NCBI GenBank assembly: GCA_964562575.1
Contig: CAZLTY010000001.1
Coordinates: 9,914-73,913 of the forward strand
Origin: SG8-4 sp964562575
GTDB lineage: Bacteria > Planctomycetota > Phycisphaerae > Sedimentisphaerales > Anaerobacaceae
Direction: 5' to 3'
DNA: 64,000 nucleotides
Shown here: one piece after another, positions 51,999-60,524 of the stretch
Numbering within the stretch: the first letter of the stretch is position 1
Layout: each line of letters starts with the position of its first letter
Made by a program: the position numbers and the translations under genes
Notes under the pieces: model-generated
Told to the model about the DNA's origin: nothing
Database searches by the model: none
Seen by the model: the letters and a program-made list of their open reading frames with translations, nothing else

Positions 51999-54900
51999 AT
52001 GGAACGGTTCAAGGACATCACGATCATCTTGCTGTTTGTGGTGGCTGCGTTTGCCTGCGCAGCCGACGGCAAAGCGGCCGGGTCACTGCTGCAGGAGGGC
52101 TTGTACGCCGAGGAGATCGATGGCGACCTCGATGCAGCAATCAAGATATATCAGCAGATAATCACTGCCGGTACCGCTCAAAGGTCTCACATGGCCCAGG
52201 CGATGTATCGACAGGGCATGTGCTATCTCAAGAAGCAGGATGAGGCCGAGGCGAAAGCCGTCTTCACAAAACTGGTCACAGACTACGCCGACCAGACCAA
52301 GGTTGTCGCAAAGGCCAAGCCCATGCTGGCCGAGCTGAGCAACGGTGATCCCGCCGCTCTGATGCCGGCTGACACCCTGCTTTACATCGAGATCGGCAGC
52401 CCCGGCAAACAAGTCGAGACCATTCTCAAAATGCTCAAGGGCACTCCTTTGGAAAACCCGCTGGCCGCAATCGGCGCAGGCAGTGGCCCCCGCAGCGATC
52501 CCGGTGCTTGGCACAGTACTGGTCACTCCGGACCCGGCCCCGAGAACATATTGGCAGGACTGCTGAATCCGAGCATGATGGCCGAGTTCAAGAAGATACG
52601 CGGTCTGGGCGTAGGCGTCACCGGTCTTGGCGAGGATGATCCGCCGGTCATAATTGTGCTGTACCCGGGCAAGAGCGATGCCCTGCGAGGACTGCTGATG
52701 ACGGTACTGTCGATGGTAGGCAGGCCGGGCGAGGCTATTGAGGGCATGAAAACGGTTGCGACCCGCGACGGAGGGGGCGCTGTATATGATGACTCGGTTG
52801 TGATACTTGCCAGTCCCAAAGCATATGAAGCGGGGCAACTAACATGGTGTGTGAAGCAGTACAAGGGCCTGATAGACGAACCGACCCTGGCATCCAGCAA
52901 CAAATCCTTCGCCAAGGTAAGCAGGAAGGACCGCGAGGAAAACGCTGTCACCGTCTGGGCAAACGTCGATGAGGTATTTGCAGGTCTCAAGAAGGTCCTG
53001 CCGGCTGGGGAAATGCCTGATCAGATACGGATGGCTGATGAATTCGTCGATCTCGAGAACGTCAACGATTTGATTGCGTTCCTGTCGATAGAAGCAGACC
53101 GAATTGCAGTCGAGACCAACGTGGGCTTCAAGGACGGTCATCGAAGTGTCGCGTATGATCTGATGCGCACTTCGCCTCTGAACAAGGCCGCCTTCAATGC
53201 CGTTCCGTCTGAGGCTGTAGCGCTTATCAGCTTCGCTTCACCGGAACCCGGCAGCCCTCAATCCCAGATGCTGAGCGGTAAACTCAAGGAGAACATGGGG
53301 CTGGAAATCGGGGATGATGTTTTCACCAATGTTGACCAGATCACCCTGTTCGCACTGCCGGCCCCCGACGAGGCTATCCCTGGAGTGCCTCCGCTGGCGC
53401 TGTCGGCCGGCGTGGTAGTCTCCAGCGACCAACCTCAGCAGACGAAACAGATCCTGACCCGGCTGTTGACGGCGGCAAACATGCTGACGAGTCAGCCCAC
53501 TGACGGAGAGAACGCCGGTAGATACCACATGCAGCTTGCCAACGGCCCAGCGGTCCATTGTTACGCCGATCAGGCAAACAAGACAACCGTATTGTCGTTG
53601 AATCCCACCGTCATCGACGCCTCTGTCGCTGCCCTAAGCGATCGCAGGTCGGTCATCACCGCAGGCCGGCTGAACGAAGCTGTCAGCACAATGTCGGCGG
53701 AAACCAGCAAACTGGCGTTGATCAACGTCGGTGGAATGCTGAGCTTTGTCGAGGCCGACGAGGAAGTGAATGAATTGGTTGCCAAGCTGGCGCGTAGCTG
53801 TGACAAGACGACGGTTCGATTCCGCACGCAGGAAGGGCAAAACAACCTCAACGTGCGTGCCGAGGTGAGCGGCCTGCCGCCGGTGGGCCAGGTGATAGAG
53901 CCTGCCATGCAGTTGGCCAAATTGATCCAGCAGGCCAAGGCCCAATCTGGTTGGCAGGCGACAGCGGCCGCGCTCCCTGGTGTTGTCGTACACACCAGTG
54001 GGCGCCCCGCAATCGACGGTAAGGCCGAGGACCTATGGTCTGGAATCCATAGGCACAGGATCCGCAACAGTGCGTACGAGCCGGCTTTGGACCGAGCCGA
54101 TCTGACCGCTTTCTACAGGGCCATGTGGGACCAGGACAATCTCTATGTTCTGGTCAATGTGATGGATGAAGCTCTCAAGAATGATTCGGATGAATTCTAT
54201 CTCGACGACTCGGTCGAGGTCTTCATCGACGCCGGCCACAAAGACTACCAGTATTTCCAGTACTTCTTCGAATGGGCCGAGTCGGATCCTCAGATGGGAG
54301 AATTCCAACACGACCGGCCAGATGGTGTGGAATTTGCCGTCGGACGCGCCGACGCCGGTTACCGGGTGGAAATCAGATTTCCGTGGTCGACTCTGGGTAC
54401 GGATCCGGCCATTGGCAAGAAGATCGACATCGACGTTCACGTCAACGACGATGATGACGGCGCCGATCGCGACACCAAACTCATGTGGCACGGAACACAA
54501 GACAACGCCTGGCAGGACCCGGAGGCGCTTGGGGTAGCAGACCTTGCCGGCATGGTTGCGTGGTTGAAGTTCGACGAAACCCAGGGTAGGGACGCCAAGG
54601 ATTCTTCCGGCAACGGCAACCTCGGCAAGATACTGAACGGTGCCCCGCGATGGCAGGCTTCCGGTGGTAAGGCAGGCGGAACGCTGCTGTTCGACGGCAA
54701 GGGTGACTGGGTGCACCTGGCGAACGAACAGAACTTCGACTTTGTGTCCGAGGTGACAGTCGCGGCGTGGATTAAGGTCAATCGCTTCGACAAGGAGTAT
54801 CAGGCGATAGTGGCAAAAGGCGACAGCGCATGGAGAATACAGCGAAACGCAACGACAGACACCCTTGAATTCGCGTGCTCAGGGTTGGCAATTCCCGGCG

Positions 54901-55187
54901 GTGACCAATATGGCGGTCTGTATGGAAACAGCAGCGTGAACGACGGGAAGTGGCACCATGTCGCTGGCGTATACGATGGTCAGAAGATGTACTTGTACGT
55001 CGACGGCGTCTTAGATAGCTCGCAACCGGCATCGGGCCCGATAGGTACAAATGATGAGCCTGTATACATAGGTGAGAACTCCGAGATGACCGGCCGTCAC
55101 TGGAACGGCATGATCGATGACGTTCGCATTTACAGTTGCGCGCTGGGCGAAAGTGATATCGCGGCGCTTTACAGCGGCGGGAAGTAG
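51999..55187 (+). CDS. Secreted protein with TPR, DUF3352-like, CBM9-like and LamG domains
   Basis: 1062 residues with a signal peptide (DITIILLFVVAAFACAADG) and an AAAGGAG ribosome site. Order: TPR-like region (30-115, LDAAIKIYQQIITAG), a long region resembling DUF3352 (from MPADTLLYIEIGSPGKQ to about 650), a CBM9-like sugar-binding domain (674-840; IDGKAEDLW, DDSVEVFIDAG), and C-terminal LamG (849-1060; WHHVAGVYDGQKMYLYVDGV). First gene of an operon with a histidine kinase and two regulators. It may be an extracytoplasmic partner of the kinase, or a product that the operon regulates. Confidence 0.75.
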   Translation: MERFKDITIILLFVVAAFACAADGKAAGSLLQEGLYAEEIDGDLDAAIKIYQQIITAGTAQRSHMAQAMYRQGMCYLKKQDEAEAKAVFTKLVTDYADQTKVVAKAKPMLAELSNGDPAALMPADTLLYIEIGSPGKQVETILKMLKGTPLENPLAAIGAGSGPRSDPGAWHSTGHSGPGPENILAGLLNPSMMAEFKKIRGLGVGVTGLGEDDPPVIIVLYPGKSDALRGLLMTVLSMVGRPGEAIEGMKTVATRDGGGAVYDDSVVILASPKAYEAGQLTWCVKQYKGLIDEPTLASSNKSFAKVSRKDREENAVTVWANVDEVFAGLKKVLPAGEMPDQIRMADEFVDLENVNDLIAFLSIEADRIAVETNVGFKDGHRSVAYDLMRTSPLNKAAFNAVPSEAVALISFASPEPGSPQSQMLSGKLKENMGLEIGDDVFTNVDQITLFALPAPDEAIPGVPPLALSAGVVVSSDQPQQTKQILTRLLTAANMLTSQPTDGENAGRYHMQLANGPAVHCYADQANKTTVLSLNPTVIDASVAALSDRRSVITAGRLNEAVSTMSAETSKLALINVGGMLSFVEADEEVNELVAKLARSCDKTTVRFRTQEGQNNLNVRAEVSGLPPVGQVIEPAMQLAKLIQQAKAQSGWQATAAALPGVVVHTSGRPAIDGKAEDLWSGIHRHRIRNSAYEPALDRADLTAFYRAMWDQDNLYVLVNVMDEALKNDSDEFYLDDSVEVFIDAGHKDYQYFQYFFEWAESDPQMGEFQHDRPDGVEFAVGRADAGYRVEIRFPWSTLGTDPAIGKKIDIDVHVNDDDDGADRDTKLMWHGTQDNAWQDPEALGVADLAGMVAWLKFDETQGRDAKDSSGNGNLGKILNGAPRWQASGGKAGGTLLFDGKGDWVHLANEQNFDFVSEVTVAAWIKVNRFDKEYQAIVAKGDSAWRIQRNATTDTLEFACSGLAIPGGDQYGGLYGNSSVNDGKWHHVAGVYDGQKMYLYVDGVLDSSQPASGPIGTNDEPVYIGENSEMTGRHWNGMIDDVRIYSCALGESDIAALYSGGK

Positions 55188-55196
55188 AGAAGAACA

Positions 55197-57452
55197 GTGA
55201 AGATCCCAGGCAGAATCAATAGTGGCAGCAACCAGTTGCGGTGGACAGTAACACTGCTGGCGATAGCGGTGTTACTGCCCACCATCTGTCTGCTCTGGTT
55301 TATGATCCAGGCGGTCAGGAACGAACGTCTTGCGGTCAAGCAAAAGTTGACTAATGCTTACGAGCAGCGCCTTGAGATGCTCAGCGGCAGAATGAACGAC
55401 CTCTGGTCGGCCCGGATTGGCTCGGTCGGGCAGAGGGCAGAGTCGGGGCTTGAGCCCATCGAGATGTTTGCTCATCTGGCGGGACAGCCGAATACAAGTG
55501 AAGACCCAAACATATGTGATGCCGTTGTGATTTATGACAATGCCGGAAGGGCCGTTTATCCTGTCACCGCCAAGACCGAGAATCGGGATGAATTTCCCGA
55601 TGAATTCAAAAAGGCGTGGGGTGCCGAATTCACCGAGAGAGATTTTGCCCGGGCGATCAGACTTTATGAGCAAATCGCCGAGTCCCATTACGACGACTAC
55701 GTGAGCTATTCGGCCTTGATGGGCAAAGTCCGCTGCCTGAGGAAATCATCGCAGATGCAGAAAGCCCTCGCTCTCTGCCGCGAGATTGCTTACGGCCAGA
55801 CTCCGGAGAACATCAGCTCATCTTCGGTGTCCCTGACTACCCGGGCGAGAATATTGCTTGTCGAGTTGAAGGGCTTGACCCAGGACGGTTTGGGCCTGAG
55901 CGATATAGAGGAGCTGATCGGCTCGGCTGTAAATTACACTGCCGACAGTGGTCAAGGCTTGCCGCTGACGCCCTCGGAAACGCGAATCTTCCTCTTGCGC
56001 AAGGCGATCGAGCTTGCGGAAACAAGCGAATGGTCCGAAGACTTGAAATCACAGGTATCCAGGGCAAAGGTGCTGCTGGCCAGCGAAGAGTTGGCTTCGG
56101 CCTTTCTCGAGAAGTACGGCACGTCCGAGGTATCCCAGAGATGGTCGCAGGACGACGCGATCAGGCTCCTGGAATTGCTGAGCCTGACTCTGGAAAGAAT
56201 TGAGGGGTTTGAGTGGGATATGGCCGAACCGATGAAGCGGCGGCTGTCGACGCTGTTGGATTCGTATCAGAGCACAGAAGATGAGAAAGCCGCCGGTGCA
56301 ATCGAGGGACCCGCGCTGGCTACCCTTCTCGAATTATGGCCCGAAGACAGTATCCGCCGGCTGGAACTGCCGGAAGCGGTCTTCGGAATATATCACAGTG
56401 TCGGTGACAGGGCCTACCTCTTGTTGCAGAAAGAAGAAGAACTCGGTTCGGATTTCGAATCTTGCCAGGGCGGTCTCGACAAGCTCGGCATCGCCTGCAG
56501 AGTGACCGACGGCTCCGGCACATATGCCTGGGGTCTGGAAAACCCCGAAGGGCCGGCCTTCCTGCAGGCTCCGTTGGGAAGGTACTTCCCCGGATGGAAT
56601 GTCGAGATCCATTTCAAGGATGTTGATATCTTCGAAGCAACTGCCGACAGACAGAAAATGATATATGTATGGGCTGGACTGCTGGCTATCGCCGTGATGC
56701 TGTCGGCCGGTTTGCTGGCCGCGCGGATCGTGGGAAAGCAGATCAAGACAAACAAGCTGAAGAATGACTTTATCGCCACCGTTTCTCATGAGTTGAAAAC
56801 GCCACTGGCCTCGATGCGCGTTCTCGTCGACACTCTGCTAGAAGGCAGCTACCGGGATCAGCGGCAGGTCACCGAGTACCTGGAGCTGGTCTCGAAAGAA
56901 AACGAAAGACTCACGGGCTTAATCGACAACTTCCTCAGCTTCTCCAGGATGGAACGAAACAAGCAGGCCTTCACGATTGTCCCGACGAGCCCTAGCCAGA
57001 TCGCACTTGATGCGGCAGAGGCGATCAAGACCAAATTCAGTGCCGGACAATGTGTATTCGAGGCGGACATCGGGGAGGATTTGCCCGACGTGCCAGCTGA
57101 CCGGGACGCCATGATCACTGTGCTTGTAAACCTGTTGGACAATGCCTATAAATATTCGTATGATGACAAGCGTATCGAGTTGAGAGCTTTTGCTCGCGAC
57201 GGTTCGGTATGGTTTACCGTCTGCGACAATGGCGCAGGCATCTCACGCAGATCGGCCAAGAGGATATTCAAACGGTTCTATCAGGTCGACCGCAGCCTTT
57301 CGCGAAGCGCCGAGGGCTGCGGGCTGGGTCTTAGCATCGCCAAGTTCATCGTTGATGCACACAAAGGCTCGATCGGCGTAGAAAGCAGACCGGGTGAAGG
57401 AAGCATCTTCACCGTAAAACTACCTTCAATCAAGCCTTTACGAAAAGGATAG
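55197..57452 (+). CDS. Membrane sensor histidine kinase
   Basis: 751 residues from a GTG at 55197, 9 bp after the previous gene. Two membrane segments (about 16-38 and 492-514) enclose a large extracytoplasmic sensor (40-490) with helical TPR-like parts. Kinase core: His531 in VSHELKTPLASMR, then NLLDNAYKYS (N box), DNGAGIS (G1) and GCGLGLSIAKFIV (G2). It should phosphorylate the two regulators encoded next. The sensor type is not recognised. Confidence 0.9.
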   Translation: MKIPGRINSGSNQLRWTVTLLAIAVLLPTICLLWFMIQAVRNERLAVKQKLTNAYEQRLEMLSGRMNDLWSARIGSVGQRAESGLEPIEMFAHLAGQPNTSEDPNICDAVVIYDNAGRAVYPVTAKTENRDEFPDEFKKAWGAEFTERDFARAIRLYEQIAESHYDDYVSYSALMGKVRCLRKSSQMQKALALCREIAYGQTPENISSSSVSLTTRARILLVELKGLTQDGLGLSDIEELIGSAVNYTADSGQGLPLTPSETRIFLLRKAIELAETSEWSEDLKSQVSRAKVLLASEELASAFLEKYGTSEVSQRWSQDDAIRLLELLSLTLERIEGFEWDMAEPMKRRLSTLLDSYQSTEDEKAAGAIEGPALATLLELWPEDSIRRLELPEAVFGIYHSVGDRAYLLLQKEEELGSDFESCQGGLDKLGIACRVTDGSGTYAWGLENPEGPAFLQAPLGRYFPGWNVEIHFKDVDIFEATADRQKMIYVWAGLLAIAVMLSAGLLAARIVGKQIKTNKLKNDFIATVSHELKTPLASMRVLVDTLLEGSYRDQRQVTEYLELVSKENERLTGLIDNFLSFSRMERNKQAFTIVPTSPSQIALDAAEAIKTKFSAGQCVFEADIGEDLPDVPADRDAMITVLVNLLDNAYKYSYDDKRIELRAFARDGSVWFTVCDNGAGISRRSAKRIFKRFYQVDRSLSRSAEGCGLGLSIAKFIVDAHKGSIGVESRPGEGSIFTVKLPSIKPLRKG

Positions 57453-57456
57453 TAAA

Positions 57457-58161
57457 ATGAAAAGTGCACTGATAATCGAAGACAATTCGGCAATGCTGCG
57501 CGGGCTCAAAGACAACTTCGAGTCGAATGGCTACCGTGTCAGGACCGCCGCTGACGGTGAGCAGGGCCTTGAAGCGGCGCTGACGGAAAATCCCGATCTG
57601 GTAATTCTCGATGTAATGCTTCCCAAGATGAATGGCTACGAGATATGCAGCGAGGTGCGCAGAGAGAAGCTCGATGTGCCCGTCATAATGCTCAGCGCCA
57701 GAGACCGGGAAACCGATGTCGTTCAGGGACTCAATCTCGGCGCCGATGACTACGTGACCAAGCCCTTCAGCATAAAAGAACTGCTGGCCCGCGCGCAGGT
57801 GCTCATGCGGCGCAGGGGCACCGACGAGCCTCCCGGTTACGAATTCGGTGATTGGCGGCTTGAGACCGCCACCGAAACTCTCACTCGCGATGGTCAGCAG
57901 ATTGAGCTTAGCCCCGGCCAATTCAAAACGCTCAGGCTGTTTCTTCGAAGGCCAGGATGTGTCCTGACTCGCGACGAAATGCGCGATGCCGCGTGGGGCT
58001 ATTCGCATTTTCTCACCCTGGGGGACATCGACCGCACTGTCGCGGCTCTGCGAGACAAAATCGAACCCGATCCTGAAAATCCTGCGTTTATCCACACTAT
58101 AAAGGACATAGGCTACAAATTCGAGATGCCCGAATCAAATGGAAACGATCCTGATAATTGA
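57457..58161 (+). CDS. PhoB/OmpR-type response regulator, first of two
   Basis: 234 residues, 4 bp after the kinase gene. Receiver domain with acidic pair E8-D9, phosphoacceptor D52 (VILDVMLPKMNGYEIC) and K in YVTKPFS. C-terminal winged helix with DGQQIELSPGQFKTLRLFLR and RDKIEPDPENPAFIHTIKDI then GYKFE. Its 3' end overlaps the next regulator by 23 bp. Close paralogue of that gene, so probably a tandem duplication. Confidence 0.93.
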   Translation: MKSALIIEDNSAMLRGLKDNFESNGYRVRTAADGEQGLEAALTENPDLVILDVMLPKMNGYEICSEVRREKLDVPVIMLSARDRETDVVQGLNLGADDYVTKPFSIKELLARAQVLMRRRGTDEPPGYEFGDWRLETATETLTRDGQQIELSPGQFKTLRLFLRRPGCVLTRDEMRDAAWGYSHFLTLGDIDRTVAALRDKIEPDPENPAFIHTIKDIGYKFEMPESNGNDPDN

Positions 58162-58828
58162 AGATGATGCGACGATGTTGCGGGGCCTCAAGGACAACTT
58201 CGAGTTCAAGGGCTACCGTGTGCTCACCTCAGCCGACGGCGAGGAAGGATTGGAAGCGGCTCTTGGCCAAAAGCCCGATCTGATCGTACTCGATATCATG
58301 CTGCCCAAGATAAACGGCTACGAAGTCTGCAGACTGATCCGCGCCGAAGATCTGGAGATGCCTATAATAATGCTGACTGCCAAGGGCGAGGAATCGGACA
58401 TCGTATTAGGCCTGAACCTCGGCGCCGACGATTATGTCACCAAGCCTTTCAGCATCAAGGAGCTTCTCGCCCGCGCCGCGGCATTCCTGCGACGAAGCAA
58501 ACAGGCCGACGAGGACATCTACCAATTTGCAGATTACCGCCTCGACATCCCCGCGAGAAAACTCACGCGCGCCGGCAGCGAAGTCAAGCTCTCGCCCAAA
58601 GAGTTCAAACTGTTGGAGCTGTTTCTGAAGAAGTGCGGCCGGGCTCTTACCCGCGACGATATTTTGAACGCCGTCTGGGGCTACGATTGCTATGTCGGCC
58701 CGCGTAGCATAGATCGTTTCGTCACGACGTTGCGAAACAAAATAGAACCCGACCCCCACAACCCAACCTTCATCCACACAATAAGAGAAATCGGCTACAA
58801 ATTCGAACCGCCTGAGCAGATTGCTTAG
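58139..58828 (+). CDS. PhoB/OmpR-type response regulator, second of two
   Basis: 229 residues. Receiver with E8-D9-D10, phosphoacceptor D52 (VLDIMLPKINGYEVC) and YVTKPFSIKELLARA; winged helix with KLSPKEFKLLELFLKK and RNKIEPDPHNPTFIHTIREI. Very similar to the upstream regulator through the receiver, less so in the DNA-binding helices, so the two may bind different sites or form heterodimers. The start lies inside the end of the previous gene. Confidence 0.93.
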   Translation: METILIIEDDATMLRGLKDNFEFKGYRVLTSADGEEGLEAALGQKPDLIVLDIMLPKINGYEVCRLIRAEDLEMPIIMLTAKGEESDIVLGLNLGADDYVTKPFSIKELLARAAAFLRRSKQADEDIYQFADYRLDIPARKLTRAGSEVKLSPKEFKLLELFLKKCGRALTRDDILNAVWGYDCYVGPRSIDRFVTTLRNKIEPDPHNPTFIHTIREIGYKFEPPEQIA

Positions 58829-58858
58829 GACCATACACTTGGACCCCAGAATCTGGAA

Positions 58859-60400
58859 TTAATTTCGTGCACGGTCCTTATCACCGTAGATGATAGCATT
58901 AGTCAAGTGAATACTGGCCGTATCCGTTGGGTTGAGCACCCTAAAACGGACATTATGTTTTCCCGCCGGCAACTGATATCGCCAAAATGGAATGAATTTT
59001 CGTTTGATATTGTTCGTTGGCAACTTTGTCGTCACAATGAGTTCACCGTCAATATACATTTCGACATCAAAAGTGTGATTTGCCACACCTCCGTTTCCGC
59101 CTCTTCCTCTACCTATAGCTCTTCCATTTACTGCAAATCCAATCCCCTCAAACTCAAAGGAGGCTTCATCGTCCAAGGTAATATTCAATTCTTTTTTCTC
59201 GATGGGGTAATGTCCCTCAAATCCAACCTCCAACCTTACAGGTTTCGGCTTTTGCACCTTTATCGTTGCTTTCTCGCCATCCACTAATCCCCCATTCCTT
59301 TTAATCACTTCTAAAGCCTGACGATAGGACATACCGTAAGCATCGTTGAGAGAGATCGTCGTATATTTGAAATCAATTGATTCGACTTCAGCGAGACCCT
59401 GTTTCCAATAATCCGGAATGTTCTTATAGCCAATCATTGTCCCCAGGATTCCACCGGCACTCGCAGGATTACAATCCGAGTCATCGCCGCAGCGAGTACT
59501 TATGTCAATAGTCTTGCCAAAATCTTTCTCTCCGTACAATAGTCCGACCAATATCCATGCGGAATTTATCTTCGCATCGATATTGAATTCGCTAAATACC
59601 CCGTTCGGACAGCCGACATCGTTGTCCCACTTATCATGTACTTTAGTCCAGGTTATCCTCCAATCATCCGGATTCTCCTTGTGCCATTGAATAACATCCC
59701 GCATGCATTGAGCATATTGGCTTTCCGGCGGAATAGCCTTTAATGCCTCCTCAACTACATATTGCATATCGTCTGATACAAAAGCTATAGCATACAAAGC
59801 TGCCACATAGACTCCGCCGTACCAGCCGTCGCCATAATTCATTATGTGACCGATCTTGTCACTTATTTTGGCTGAGGTATTGACCATGCCGGGACTCATG
59901 AGCCCGGCAAAATCTGCCTCAATTTGAAAATCAATATCATCTGCACAGGGATTGTTAAGCCAATGCCCAGATTCCGGCGGCATTATGCCGTTCAAGATAT
60001 TGTAACGAGCGCACTGATTAGCATGCCAAAGCATATAATCTGCATTGGCGAATGCATTTGCAAACGAATCGGCCGGCGCATCCAGACCTTCGGTTTCAAA
60101 CACTTCGACGAAGGTCAAGTCCATGTAAACATCATCATACAACCCCGGTCTACCGTCGTACGTTTCTTTCATGTATCCGTCATACCACGGAATCTCATGG
60201 TCATCCGGGATCATCTTACTTCTGAACCGAAACTCCGTTGGGCCCCCGTACGTACAAGAAATTGTCTGACCTGCCCAGCCGCCTCTTATCTTGTCTTTCA
60301 ATACGTCGAGACGTATTTCTTTCGTAGCCTGCTGTGTGCAACTGGCACAACTCACTAACACTGCTACACATACCACGCATGACACGATTCCCTTTTTCAT
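58859..60400 (-). CDS. ADP-ribosylglycohydrolase-fold lipoprotein
   Basis: 513 residues. The lipobox within SCASC near residue 20 implies export and a lipid anchor; ribosome site AAAGGAG. The ADP-ribosylglycohydrolase (ARH/DraG) pattern is seen: LKDKIRGGWAGQTISCTYGG at the start, acidic metal-site segment YDDVYMDL, and GDDSDCNPASAGGILGTMIG for the second metal cluster. Residues 380-513 are a beta-sandwich-like tail. Known ARH enzymes are cytoplasmic and remove ADP-ribose; an exported member is more likely to act on a sugar. Divergent from a second such gene. Confidence 0.82.
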   Translation of the reverse strand: MKKGIVSCVVCVAVLVSCASCTQQATKEIRLDVLKDKIRGGWAGQTISCTYGGPTEFRFRSKMIPDDHEIPWYDGYMKETYDGRPGLYDDVYMDLTFVEVFETEGLDAPADSFANAFANADYMLWHANQCARYNILNGIMPPESGHWLNNPCADDIDFQIEADFAGLMSPGMVNTSAKISDKIGHIMNYGDGWYGGVYVAALYAIAFVSDDMQYVVEEALKAIPPESQYAQCMRDVIQWHKENPDDWRITWTKVHDKWDNDVGCPNGVFSEFNIDAKINSAWILVGLLYGEKDFGKTIDISTRCGDDSDCNPASAGGILGTMIGYKNIPDYWKQGLAEVESIDFKYTTISLNDAYGMSYRQALEVIKRNGGLVDGEKATIKVQKPKPVRLEVGFEGHYPIEKKELNITLDDEASFEFEGIGFAVNGRAIGRGRGGNGGVANHTFDVEMYIDGELIVTTKLPTNNIKRKFIPFWRYQLPAGKHNVRFRVLNPTDTASIHLTNAIIYGDKDRARN

Positions 60401-60466
60401 TGTGATTCTCCTTTACTCTAGACAAGTTGACGACATTTATACTTATTATACTACTACAATATCCAT

Positions 60467-60495
60467 TTGCACGCGGCGATCCAAAATGCTATAAT
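60467..60495 (+). promoter_or_regulatory. Sigma70-type promoter for the 60525 gene
   Basis: TTGCAC (60467-60472), a 17-bp spacer and a consensus TATAAT (60490-60495), 29 bp before the ATG. On the other strand a TATAAT at 60445-60450 could serve the divergent gene, but its -35 is weak. Confidence 0.6.
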
Positions 60496-60524
60496 ATTGG
60501 GAGTGCGTGTGAGGAGAATAGTAC

